Shown piece by piece: positions 34,194-43,265 of a DNA stretch of 64,000 bases. How positions within the stretch are numbered: the first letter of the stretch is position 1; each line of letters starts with the position of its first letter. This DNA comes from Nostoc cf. commune SO-36 (GTDB lineage Bacteria > Cyanobacteriota > Cyanobacteriia > Cyanobacteriales > Nostocaceae). The translations under genes were made by a program, and so were the position numbers. The notes below the pieces were generated by a model. That model was not told the DNA's origin. It saw only the letters and a list, made by a program, of their open reading frames with translations, and made no database searches. The stretch covers positions 6,632,501 through 6,696,500 of the forward strand of contig NZ_AP025732.1 in assembly GCF_023734775.1 (NCBI RefSeq), in the 5' to 3' direction.

Positions 34194-35474
34194 TTATTGT
34201 TCTATCATTTTGAAGAATCGGGTAAAGTAATCTGGAAAAGTCTTCGCTGTACAGCCAGGATCTTTAATTACAATCCCTGGAACCTTTAAACCAGTGACAG
34301 CAAAAGCCATCGCCATTCGATGATCGTGATAAGTTTCAATCGCCGCCGGGGTAATGGGGCCAGGCTCAATTCTCAGTCTATCTGCGAATTCTTCAACCTT
34401 GACTCCTAGCCGACGCAACTCTGTAACAACAGCTTTAATCCGATCGGTTTCCTTATATCGAATATGTTCTACGTTACGAATAGTAATCGGTGAACTGGCA
34501 AAAGGCGCGATCGCTCCTAATGTTTGCACTAAATCCGATATATCATTCATATCAATGTCGATGCCTTGCAATTGCTTTGGCCCCGTCACTTCGGTGTAAT
34601 CATCCGAATCCTTAATTTGGCAACCCATCTGTTCTAAAACATTCAGCCACAAAATATCACCCTGACAGGATTGTTTGGTCAAATGTTTGACTCGCACTCG
34701 TCCACCCGTGACGGCGGCGGCAGCAAAAAAGTAAGAGGCATTTGACGCATCAGGTTCTACTGTATAATGTCGAGCTTGGTAACGTTGACCGGCTTTGATC
34801 TGAAACTGATTATCGCCGATTTGAATCACTTCCACCCCAAAATCTGCCATCAGACGACAGGTCATTTTGACGTAAGATTGAGAAACTAATGTCCCCTCAA
34901 CTTCAATGCTCGTATCTTGTTGAGCATAAGGCGCAATCATCAGCAATGCCGAAAGTTGCTGACTTGTTTGGTTAGCTTTCAACCGAAAATTTCCACCAGC
35001 GAATCCCTGGCTATAGACGGTGTAGGGCATAAACCCAGAGTTTCCCTCAAAGTTAACGGTTGCTCCACCCGTTTGCAGCACCGTCAGCATGTCACCCATC
35101 GGCCGTTCTCGCATTCGGGGAACGCCATCTAAACGATATTCGCCGTTCCCCAGTGCCACCAGCGCCGATATAAACCGTGCTGCTGTACCTGCCAAACCCA
35201 CAAATAAATCTGCCTGTTTAGCTGGAATGTCGCCTCCCCTTCCCGCCACTTGAATCTGTGCCAGATGAGGATTTAGCGTAATAGGAATGCCCAATTGCTC
35301 TACGCATTTGGCAAAATACTCGCTATCTTCACTAAATAAAGCATTTTCTAAAATGGAATCACCTTGCGCCAAAGCAGCGACAAGCAGCGCCCGATTGGTA
35401 AGACTTTTAGAACCGGGAATTTCTACTGTGGCATCTACTGGCCGATTTAGAGCAGGAATTTCAATGGTATCCAC
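34194..35474 (-). CDS. aroA: 3-phosphoshikimate 1-carboxyvinyltransferase (EPSP synthase)
   Basis: This 426-residue enzyme of the shikimate pathway joins shikimate-3-phosphate and phosphoenolpyruvate. Motifs present: IPGSKSLTNRALLVAALAQG, DGVPRMRERPMGDMLTVLQ, HIRYKETDRIKAVVTELRRL and the late HDHRMAMAFAVTGL. The glyphosate-site loop is VGLAGTAARFISA; most bacterial enzymes have GNAGTAMRPL here, so the asparagine, methionine and proline positions differ. The gene is intact and single, and would supply chorismate for aromatic amino acids and quinones. Confidence 0.93.
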   Translation of the reverse strand: MDTIEIPALNRPVDATVEIPGSKSLTNRALLVAALAQGDSILENALFSEDSEYFAKCVEQLGIPITLNPHLAQIQVAGRGGDIPAKQADLFVGLAGTAARFISALVALGNGEYRLDGVPRMRERPMGDMLTVLQTGGATVNFEGNSGFMPYTVYSQGFAGGNFRLKANQTSQQLSALLMIAPYAQQDTSIEVEGTLVSQSYVKMTCRLMADFGVEVIQIGDNQFQIKAGQRYQARHYTVEPDASNASYFFAAAAVTGGRVRVKHLTKQSCQGDILWLNVLEQMGCQIKDSDDYTEVTGPKQLQGIDIDMNDISDLVQTLGAIAPFASSPITIRNVEHIRYKETDRIKAVVTELRRLGVKVEEFADRLRIEPGPITPAAIETYHDHRMAMAFAVTGLKVPGIVIKDPGCTAKTFPDYFTRFFKMIEQ

Positions 35475-35675
35475 TTTAGACCTCTACGTAGGCGGTTAGC
35501 TACAACTTTATATATTCCCATATCTTGAGCAAAAGGGGCAGGGGAGTCAGGGGGAGCAAAGAGAAAGTTTTAGTAATTTTTACTATCTGAATATAGGGTG
35601 TAATCTGACTGTGCTTTTGGGAATACTTGATTTATTCACCTGATTAATTTAGAACTCAGGCATTATCAATATGAA

Positions 35676-36174
35676 ATGGACGACCTTCAAATTGCTGGGC
35701 AAATACAAATAGAACCTAAAGGAATAAAACACCTTGTGACAATTTGTGAAATTCGTGGCATTGGCGGTAAATATAATTTATTCTTGCCTAATGATGATGA
35801 AAAAATAATTGTTCTCAATCGAGAAATACCTGTAAAATATACCATTTTGCAGGTAAAAGATGCAGCGAGAACAGTATTTTTAGGAGCATTGATTAGCCTC
35901 TCTGAAAAAGGGGCGCAATTGCGTAGACGCCCAGCGTCTTGTCAGCAGACATCGCCACATTCTTTATAACTCTTGAGTAATCTCAAACTGAAGTTATTAA
36001 TTGAAGCAGAACCGTCTATAGAAGAAGAACACATCTATGACAAGGTGATTCAACAGTCTCATGTTGATTAGCATCTTTTTGTGCTTCGGTTTACAGATGT
36101 TCCCCCAAAAGCGATGTCTGACGACAAGCCGCTAGGCGTCTACGCAATTCTTAATGCACTGCGTCAGCCTGGGT
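35676..36174 (+). pseudogene. PilZ-like protein disrupted by a repeat insertion and a stop
   Basis: ATG 35676 opens MDDLQIAGQIQIEPKGIKHL and runs to LGALISLSEKGAQL, a PilZ-like strand pattern. A 60-base segment, LRRRPASCQQTSPHSL and a stop, replaces the expected continuation; it carries a GCGTAGACGCC repeat that reappears inverted at 36112-36152. After the stop, in the same frame, the protein resumes LSNLKLKLLIEAEPSIEEEH, meets a second stop and then FVLRFTDVPPKA. The two halves fit together as one protein, so an insertion has broken it. Any c-di-GMP link is inference. Confidence 0.5.
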
Positions 36175-36463
36175 GAGATTAGAGCATCAATATTGAAATG
36201 GTAACAAAGGGAGGTGTATGTAAACAGGGTCAACCGAAAAAGTAGGTAGTCTAAGATTTTTTAAAACAGTAACAATTGTTGCTGATGCAACCAAGCGATC
36301 GCGCTAAGATTTTGGACTTAAGCCCGATCTAACTCCAATAACTCGTAACTTTCAACGAATAATTAATAATTCGTAATTTCTGCTATGAAGCAACTCACTT
36401 GAGTTCTGGAGTTAAAAATATGATTTCTTCTAAAACTGAGATTTAATTACATCCCAAGAACAA

Positions 36464-36769
36464 ATGACAAACGTAAACAAATTTCAAAGACTAGTAGAAC
36501 TTGCAAATGATTATGGAATTATTTGCCAGCCAACACCAGAAGAATGCTTAATTGCATCCTTGCCTGGAGAGGATGATTTCTTATTAGCTTTTACTTGGTC
36601 TGGTACAGTTGAAGGAGAGCCGCCAGAGCATGAATTAATCGCAATTAGCGTACAGGATATAGTCAAAGAAGTTACCGTTGCAGCTTGGCAGATTCCTTTT
36701 TATTTATTCGGAAACGTTTTAAGACAAGCTCAAATGCTTGTCGCTGCCCACAAAGATTTTGTTAGTTAA
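36464..36769 (+). CDS. Hypothetical 101-residue protein
   Basis: The frame starts at ATG 36464 (MTNVNKFQRLVELANDYGII) and is soluble, moderately acidic and free of motifs. The middle, LPGEDDFLLAFTWSGTVEGE, and the end, FYLFGNVLRQAQMLVAAHKD, suggest an alpha/beta fold. A hairpin terminator follows (36796). I do not recognise the family. A regular length and a clean terminator support it as real. Confidence 0.6.
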   Translation: MTNVNKFQRLVELANDYGIICQPTPEECLIASLPGEDDFLLAFTWSGTVEGEPPEHELIAISVQDIVKEVTVAAWQIPFYLFGNVLRQAQMLVAAHKDFVS

Positions 36770-36795
36770 GAGACAAGCCGCATCTCAAAATTGCT

Positions 36796-36830
36796 ATCCC
36801 TGTCAACTATCTGTGGCAGGGATTTTTATT
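36796..36830 (+). terminator. Rho-independent terminator
   Basis: ATCCCTG (36796-36802) pairs with CAGGGAT (36817-36823), followed by TTTTATTTC. It ends the 36464 gene. The remaining gap to 37787 is AT-rich and holds the tandem repeat described below. Confidence 0.65.
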
Positions 36831-37499
36831 TCAACTACTGCTTTTGAAAGTAAAAAAAGAAACAACTAATCTCTTCTTTTATTAATTTTTTTAACTATTT
36901 TAATTCTCTTAACTTTCTTAACTGTCTCTTAATGTAGTTGTTTAACTTTTTTATCTTCTCTTGAATGTTAGTATAAAATATTGCTTAAATTTATGGATAA
37001 ATAGAAATAGCAACAATATAGAGTAACAACTTTAGATGCTATTTATGTCCTTTAGATATGGTCTATAGGCTAGAAGAAGCTGTGTAGATTGGGAAGATGA
37101 GATAAAAAGAATTACTTAGTTATATGGTAAAATTTACGCTAACGCAATTCTACGACACCCAGACGTGATTGCAAGAATTTTCAGTTTGTTAGGGGTATAA
37201 AAAACAATACCAACACCTGTTAGGGCATAAATTTTCAGAAGATTGATTGAAGGTTGACATAAAGGCGATATCTGCGACGGGCTGCGCCTACGCAGGTTCT
37301 TGGCAAAGAGCGATCGCCTTTCTTTTTTCATATTGAAGTATAATTTTATTCTTACTAATCCCGGATTAAAAAAAGTTAAAAGTATTTATTCGTAGCTTGT
37401 GTTCAAGGATAAAACCTAACTTAGGCATCGAAATTATAAGGAATGCTTTCAATAACTTACCTGAACTTCATCTTTTCACTAAATTCAATAAGCAAAATC

Positions 37500-37690
37500 T
37501 GCAATTGCTTTCTCAAAAGCTGCTTTTACTGTCTCAAAAGCAGCTATTTTTTTCTCATTTCAGTATATTCAGCAAGCAAAAGCAGCTTTTTCTTTTTCAA
37601 AAGCAGCTATTTTTTTCTCATTTCGGTATATTCAGCAAGCAAAAGCAGCTTTTTCTTTCTCAAAAACAGCTTTGACTTTCTCCTTTTGGC
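37500..37690. repeat. 63-bp tandem repeat in the gap upstream of the molybdopterin gene
   Basis: AAAAGCAGCTATTTTTTTCT starts a unit at 37536 that recurs exactly 63 bases later (37599), with a third, partial unit. The unit itself shows 21-base sub-structure (TCTCAAAAGCAGC spacing). The frame across it reads a 21-residue repeat (KQLFFSHFSIFSKQKQLFLF), but the low complexity and lack of start context argue against a gene. No other feature is evident in 36831-37787. Confidence 0.7.
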
Positions 37691-37787
37691 ATATTCAGCA
37701 ACGCCGAACGATTTTTAACTGTCTGCTACTCATTTGGTAATCAAAACGATAGCCTAAGAGAATCCAGCAACTTACACATATTGCCTC

Positions 37788-40010
37788 ATGTTACCCAAAC
37801 CCAAAAAACACTGGACACCCCAGCACTGGGCAAGTTGGAAACCCTTTGGCATTGGCGAACAGTACCCCAACAATTATTGGGAAGTATTTCGGGCAATTTG
37901 GTTGTCTCGTGACAAACTACCTTATGCGTGGAATATTCTCGATAAGGGTGTCTGTGATGGTTGCGCTCTTGGAACAACTGGGATGAAGGATTGGACTTTA
38001 GATGGTATCCATCTCTGCAATGTCCGGTTGCGGCTGTTGCGGATGAATACGATGCCAGCTTTTGATGCTGTGTTATTGGCAGATGTTTCGCAGTTACAAA
38101 AGCAAAAAAGTGCCCAATTACGTGACTTGGGAAGACTCCCTTACCCGATGATTCGTCAACGAGGAGAAAAAGGCTTTCGACGTGTGAGTTGGGATGAAGC
38201 TTTAGGGGTAATTAGCGATCGCATCCACTCCACTACACCAGACCGCCTCAGTTTCTATGTTACCAGTCGCGGCACTGTCAACGAAACTTATTATGCCACC
38301 CAAAAAGCTGTGCGGGCAATGGGAAGCAATAATATTGATAACGCTGCTCGCATTTGCCATTCTCCCAGCACGGCGGGATTGAAAGCTGCTCTTGGTGCAG
38401 GGGCTACGACTTGTTCTTATAAAGACTGGATTGGTACTGATTTATTAGTTTTCATTGGCTCCAATGTTGCTAATAATCAGCCTGTTACCGTTAAATATCT
38501 CCATTATGCAAAAAAAGCTGGCACAAAGATTGTAGTTATTAATACTTACCGCGAACCAGGAATGGAGCGCTACTGGGTTCCCTCAATTGTAGAAAGTGCC
38601 GTTTTCGGTACAAAGTTTGCCGAAGACTTCTTCTTAATCAACATGGGCGGGGATATAGCATTTTTGAATGGCACTATTAAACATATAATTGCTAACAACT
38701 GGGTAGACCAGTCATTTATAGATTTATATACAGATGGCTTTGCCCAACTCAAAGCATCGTTAGAAAATCAATCTTGGGAAGAATTAGAGCGACTTTCTGG
38801 TACATCGCGCGAGTCAATGTACGCCTTTGCCAAAATGGTCAAAGAAGCGAATAAAGCCGTATTTGTTTGGAGTATGGGTATTACTCAGCATGAATGCGGC
38901 GAAGATAATGTGCGAAGTATCATTAACTTAGCTCTCACCAAAGGTTTTGTCGGTCGGGAAGGCTGCGGTTTAATGCCAATTCGTGGCCACTCTGGGGTGC
39001 AGGGTGGTGCTGAAATGGGATGTTACGCCACAGTATTTCCTGGTGGTAAACCTATCACTCCAGAAAATGCTGCTCAATTGAGTCAGCATTGGGGCTTTGA
39101 AGTGCCAGCTAGTAAAGGTTTAATTGCTCCAGAAATGATTAACGCTGCACATCAGGGGCAATTAGATGTGTTGGTTTCCGTGGGTGGAAATTTTTTAGAA
39201 GTGCTGCCAGAACCAGATTATGTCGAAGCGGCGCTGAAGCAAATACCGCTACGGGTACATATAGATATTGTTCTCTCCAGCCAAATGTTGGTCGAACCTG
39301 CTGATACTGTGGTGCTTTTACCTGCGACGACTCGCTACGAAATACCAGGGGGAGTAACAGAAACTAACACCGAACGCCGCGTAATTTTCAGTCCAGAGAT
39401 TCCGGGGCCGCGTATTGGAGAAGCGCGTCCTGAGTGGGAAGTATTTTTAGAATTGGCAAGGCGGGTAAAACCAGATTTGGCAGATAAGCTGGCTTTTGTT
39501 GACACAGCTGCTATCCGTCAAGAAATTGCTCAAGTTGTCCCACAATATGCTGGTATTCAACACTTACAGCAAGCTGGCGATCAGTTTCAATATGGTGGCT
39601 CACATTTGTGCTTTGGTTGGAATTTCCCTACACCAGATGGAAAGGCACATTTTGGGGTATTAGTGCCACGCGAAAGAGAATTACCAGAAGGCTATTTCTT
39701 ATTAGCAACGCGCCGAGGCAAACAATTTAATAGTATGGTGCAAGAACGTAAGGATGCAATTACTGGGGCGATGCGAGAGGCGGTGCTAATGAATGCTGCT
39801 GATGCTGCACTGTTGGGTTTAAAAGATAGCGATCGCGTCATTCTTAAGAATGATTTAGGCGAGTTATTCTGTCAAGTCTACATTGCGCCAATTCAGTCAG
39901 GAAACTTGCAAGTACATTGGCCAGAAGGGAATGTGCTACTAGATAAAAGTAAGCGATCGCTAGAAGGTGTACCTGATTATAATGCGATCGTGCGTCTGGA
40001 AAAAATCTGA
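37788..40010 (+). CDS. FdhF/YdeP-type molybdopterin oxidoreductase
   Basis: This 740-residue enzyme binds a bis-molybdopterin guanine dinucleotide cofactor. Motifs: GVCDGCALGTTG near residue 55 (possibly a modified Fe-S region), YPMIRQRGEKGFRRVSWDEA, RICHSPSTAGLKAALGAGAT, LLVFIGSNVANNQPVTVKY, and the late GKAHFGVLVPREREL and LLATRRGKQFNSM. The family is the YdeP/FdhF-like group of formate-dehydrogenase relatives; the substrate is not established. fdhD at 25591 could supply the sulfur step of its cofactor maturation. The frame is intact from an ATG preceded by CATATTGCCTC. Confidence 0.9.
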   Translation: MLPKPKKHWTPQHWASWKPFGIGEQYPNNYWEVFRAIWLSRDKLPYAWNILDKGVCDGCALGTTGMKDWTLDGIHLCNVRLRLLRMNTMPAFDAVLLADVSQLQKQKSAQLRDLGRLPYPMIRQRGEKGFRRVSWDEALGVISDRIHSTTPDRLSFYVTSRGTVNETYYATQKAVRAMGSNNIDNAARICHSPSTAGLKAALGAGATTCSYKDWIGTDLLVFIGSNVANNQPVTVKYLHYAKKAGTKIVVINTYREPGMERYWVPSIVESAVFGTKFAEDFFLINMGGDIAFLNGTIKHIIANNWVDQSFIDLYTDGFAQLKASLENQSWEELERLSGTSRESMYAFAKMVKEANKAVFVWSMGITQHECGEDNVRSIINLALTKGFVGREGCGLMPIRGHSGVQGGAEMGCYATVFPGGKPITPENAAQLSQHWGFEVPASKGLIAPEMINAAHQGQLDVLVSVGGNFLEVLPEPDYVEAALKQIPLRVHIDIVLSSQMLVEPADTVVLLPATTRYEIPGGVTETNTERRVIFSPEIPGPRIGEARPEWEVFLELARRVKPDLADKLAFVDTAAIRQEIAQVVPQYAGIQHLQQAGDQFQYGGSHLCFGWNFPTPDGKAHFGVLVPRERELPEGYFLLATRRGKQFNSMVQERKDAITGAMREAVLMNAADAALLGLKDSDRVILKNDLGELFCQVYIAPIQSGNLQVHWPEGNVLLDKSKRSLEGVPDYNAIVRLEKI

Positions 40011-40170
40011 AACGCCTTGTGCCCCTAAGATAGGATGTTTTTTAACTGGAACTCCCTTACCCAATTTCCAGTTCTTAGTCCGTTTTACTGTTGCATTTTT
40101 TTAAACATCTGTTACATTACTTTACAGACAGTTACGACTGCCATAACACTTGAATCTTGGAGTTTTACTC

Positions 40171-40350
40171 ATGTCAGGTTTTAACAATCCTGCGCCTATT
40201 GTTTCAGAAGATCCTAATGCTGTGCGTTTTGGCTTCACTCCTCAGAGTGAAAATTGGAACGGTCGTCTTGCAATGATTGGTTTTCTATCTGCGATTTTGA
40301 TTGAAGCTTTCACTGGTCAAGGCTTACTCCATTTCTGGGGTATTCTCTAA
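40171..40350 (+). CDS. High-light-inducible protein (HLIP/SCP)
   Basis: This 59-residue single-helix protein begins at ATG 40171 ([20 protein letters not shown]). It carries the chlorophyll-binding signature [12 protein letters not shown], followed by [17 protein letters not shown]. Such proteins bind chlorophyll and carotenoid and protect photosystem II assembly and pigment biosynthesis under stress. An upstream in-frame start at 40150 is less likely. A hairpin follows the stop. It is monocistronic. Confidence 0.93.
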   Translation: MSGFNNPAPIVSEDPNAVRFGFTPQSENWNGRLAMIGFLSAILIEAFTGQGLLHFWGIL

Positions 40351-40361
40351 ATTGATCATAG

Positions 40362-40387
40362 CAGGGGCGCACAGGCGTGCGTTCCTG
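40362..40387 (+). terminator. Hairpin after the HLIP gene
   Basis: CAGGGGCGCAC (40362-40372) pairs with GTGCGTTCCTG (40377-40387), with two G-T pairs. The T-run after it is weak, so termination strength is uncertain. Confidence 0.45.
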
Positions 40388-40521
40388 TATATATTCTACG
40401 AAGGACATTTGTTTCTAAGCTATGGGAGTTGTTGGGATTGGTGCAAAATCTCAGATTTTTCCGGTTGAGCCAAAATATAACTGAATAATTACTTTACATC
40501 GAATATGTATAGCTAAAACTC

Positions 40522-40845
40522 ATGGAAATACCCCAGCGCGTATCAGTTCGCTACAAAGACGCGTCCTACAACACTAATGAAATCCGCTTGAGAACTTTTC
40601 GGCTTGGGTTGCAAATATGGGATGAACAAACCAAACCTAGAAAAACAGAGCTTTATCAGTTTATATCGTCTTGCTTGAAACAAGTTGACCGCCAAGATCG
40701 TTTTATGTTTTCTCTGTTGTTTATAGAATTAACAGACCTCATACGCAATTCTTCGCTAGAAAGGGGAACAAAAGAGGTTCTGATTAAAACAGCTTTTAGA
40801 GAATTTGCTTGTGCCATAACCGACTTTGAAGATGTTGCCAAGTAA
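40522..40845 (+). CDS. Hypothetical 107-residue protein
   Basis: The frame begins MEIPQRVSVRYKDASYNTNE and encodes a soluble helical protein (FISSCLKQVDRQDRFMFSLL, then IELTDLIRNSSLERGTKEVL). No motif or family was recognised. It is the last gene before the CRISPR leader, but nothing about it suggests a Cas function. Confidence 0.55.
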   Translation: MEIPQRVSVRYKDASYNTNEIRLRTFRLGLQIWDEQTKPRKTELYQFISSCLKQVDRQDRFMFSLLFIELTDLIRNSSLERGTKEVLIKTAFREFACAITDFEDVAK

Positions 40846-41059
40846 GTTACAGCAAATTGCAATCAAACGTGCCACAGATAAAAGTACTGAAAGCAATACT
40901 GGGATTTGTTTTAGGATTTATTTTGTGGTGGGTTTGATCAAAAACTGCTGTAGGTCATCATGGTGTTGGCATTGCGTAAGCGTAGCATCTACGCATTGCT
41001 TTGAAGTCAGCTAACCTAATCGAGTAGGATATTTATAAAGTAAGCAGCTTTCGAGTCGG

Positions 41060-41304
41060 ATTAGTTTTTTCACTGAATGCGCGGATGGGTAGGTGTTGGG
41101 GAAGAGGTGACGACAAAAATGGCTGAATCGCCCTATATACAATCACTTGAGATAATTAGTATTTCTAAACCATTCGCGCACCTTACCTGGACTAGTTTTC
41201 AGCCATTTGCCTCTAGTCAAATCACAACTCCTCGTGTTATTATTTTCATGTTCGCGCAATAGAACCTTGAAAACCAAATAAGACAAAGCTTTCAGAAGCC
41301 AGCG
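41060..41304 (+). promoter_or_regulatory. CRISPR leader region
   Basis: The stretch just upstream of the first repeat is AT-rich and noncoding. It contains an 11-bp inverted repeat, AAATGGCTGAA (41117-41127) and TTCAGCCATTT (41208-41218), and a CATTCGCGCACC segment. CTTGAAAACCAAATAAGAC sits just before the first repeat, as in leaders of other Nostoc-type arrays. Assignment of the leader side also follows from the degenerate repeat at the far end. Confidence 0.6.
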
Positions 41305-43145
41305 ATTGCAATTACCTAAAATCCCTATTAGGGATTGAAACAGAAGAGGTTGGGGTAGAAAAGCAGGTAGTTGAGATTGCAATTACCTAAAATCCCTATT
41401 AGGGATTGAAACTTGATGCTACGGTTATTGTCTTCTAGTAGCCAGTTCATTGCAATTACCTAAAATCCCTATTAGGGATTGAAACCCAGTGCCATCATCG
41501 GGGAGAGGGGACAAACTAATTGCAATTACCTAAAATCCCTATTAGGGATTGAAACTACTGGGACTTCCACTAAGTTCATCGAAGGCTTCAATATTGCAAT
41601 TACCTAAAATCCCTATTAGGGATTGAAACATGACCAAATCCTAGACCTCCCTGGGGAAACCTTAAATTGCAATTACCTAAAATCCCTATTAGGGATTGAA
41701 ACTATTTTCTGGCTCTTTGACTAGCACACAGTAAATAATTGCAATTACCTAAAATCCCTATTAGGGATTGAAACATTAGCATTTTCTAATACAAATACGG
41801 ACAAAGTTATTGCAATTACCTAAAATCCCTATTAGGGATTGAAACCTGATAATAGCAGTAGATTGGCGGTTGCTCAAAAATTGCAATTACCTAAAATCCC
41901 TATTAGGGATTGAAACTCAGTTGTATCTGTATCAGTATCAGTATCAGTATTATTGCAATTACCTAAAATCCCTATTAGGGATTGAAACAAATACTCAGAA
42001 CTCTCAGTAGATAGATTAGTGGGATTGCAATTACCTAAAATCCCTATTAGGGATTGAAACGCAATGGGAGGTAACAGGCTAGAAAATGCTGTGAAAATAC
42101 TAGAGATTGCAATTACCTAAAATCCCTATTAGGGATTGAAACATCAGTGGCAGCCTTAGCAAATACTTGCCAATCTAATTGCAATTACCTAAAATCCCTA
42201 TTAGGGATTGAAACCCTTGAGGTATGGGTACGGATGCAAGGCTGGGTCCAGTGTATTGCAATTACCTAAAATCCCTATTAGGGATTGAAACTAATTCTCA
42301 AAATAGGCAGAGCTACACTAAATCGCAGGATTGCAATTACCTAAAATCCCTATTAGGGATTGAAACTATTCAACCTGATGGCAGTATCAGAACAACTGAC
42401 ATTGCAATTACCTAAAATCCCTATTAGGGATTGAAACTTTAACTTTCGCTCCAATCACCACGGCCCGTTCTAATTGCAATTACCTAAAATCCCTATTAGG
42501 GATTGAAACGCACTATCAGAAAAGAGTTCGCTGAACACATCAATAAATTGCAATTACCTAAAATCCCTATTAGGGATTGAAACTGATTTATCTTTCGGGG
42601 CGATCGCCTACCATCAAGCACTCATATTGCAATTACCTAAAATCCCTATTAGGGATTGAAACTGATTTATCTATTACATTATCATGCCATACTTTATATT
42701 GCAATTACCTAAAATCCCTATTAGGGATTGAAACGATAAATTCTTAATACTTAATGAATAAATAGCATTGCAATTACCTAAAATCCCTATTAGGGATTGA
42801 AACCACTGGGTTCCCTGGTGATAGAACTCGAAGCTTTGATATTGCAATTACCTAAAATCCCTATTAGGGATTGAAACAAGAAAGCCCAAGCGATTGTTAC
42901 AGCCGATTTAGATTGCAATTAATTGCAATTACCTAAAATCCCTATTAGGGATTGAAACAGATTTCTTGATATTCCCGCCGATAAAATATTCAATTGCAAT
43001 TACCTAAAATCCCTATTAGGGATTGAAACGGTTCGTAAGGTGGGTGTTCGTATTTAATTTCCTATTGCAATTACCTAAAATCCCTATTAGGGATTGAAAC
43101 GAAAACGATCGCTACGCCGCAGCCGTGTATCGCAAAATTGCAATT
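41305..43145 (+). CRISPR. CRISPR array: 25 intact 37-nt repeats plus one truncated
   Basis: Each repeat starts ATTGCAATTACC and ends TTAGGGATTGAAAC; the middle has the AATCCCTATTAGGGATT palindrome. The 25 copies begin at 41305, 41376, 41449, 41519, 41593, 41666, 41738, 41809, 41880, 41952, 42024, 42106, 42178, 42255, 42330, 42401, 42473, 42547, 42626, 42698, 42767, 42841, 42922, 42993 and 43064, and look identical. Spacers are mostly 32-38 nt, with outliers of 40, 42, 44 and 45. The last spacer is followed by a 9-nt repeat stub (43137-43145). The ATTGAAAC end would form the crRNA 5' handle. No cas gene lies in the window. Confidence 0.98.
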
Positions 43146-43265
43146 GACAGAACATATTATATTTATTTACGCCCACTTACTTAGCCAAAGATGGCGATCG
43201 TATTTTTAGATTGTCACAAACGCAATTCAACAACTATAAAATTGAACTAGGTCTATCACAAGAAT

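Larger units (their letters stand above)
33793..34198. mobile_element. GAATTCAGGAGTCAG-type element, copy 6, carrying nested insertions
   Basis: Outer ends TTATCGAACAGAATTCAGGA and TGAATTCTTCTTCAATTATT are inverted. The left part has several CAGAATT tandem units. It contains the element at 33945-34148, which in turn contains the one at 33985-34116. Its right edge abuts and slightly overlaps the aroA stop. Confidence 0.75.

Noticed and set aside
37397..37718. Hydrophobic frames across the 63-bp repeat
   Set aside because: Low complexity, no ribosome-binding site, and no non-repeat domain.
42224..42415. Frame inside the CRISPR array
   Set aside because: It is built from repeats and spacers; the repeat structure explains it fully.
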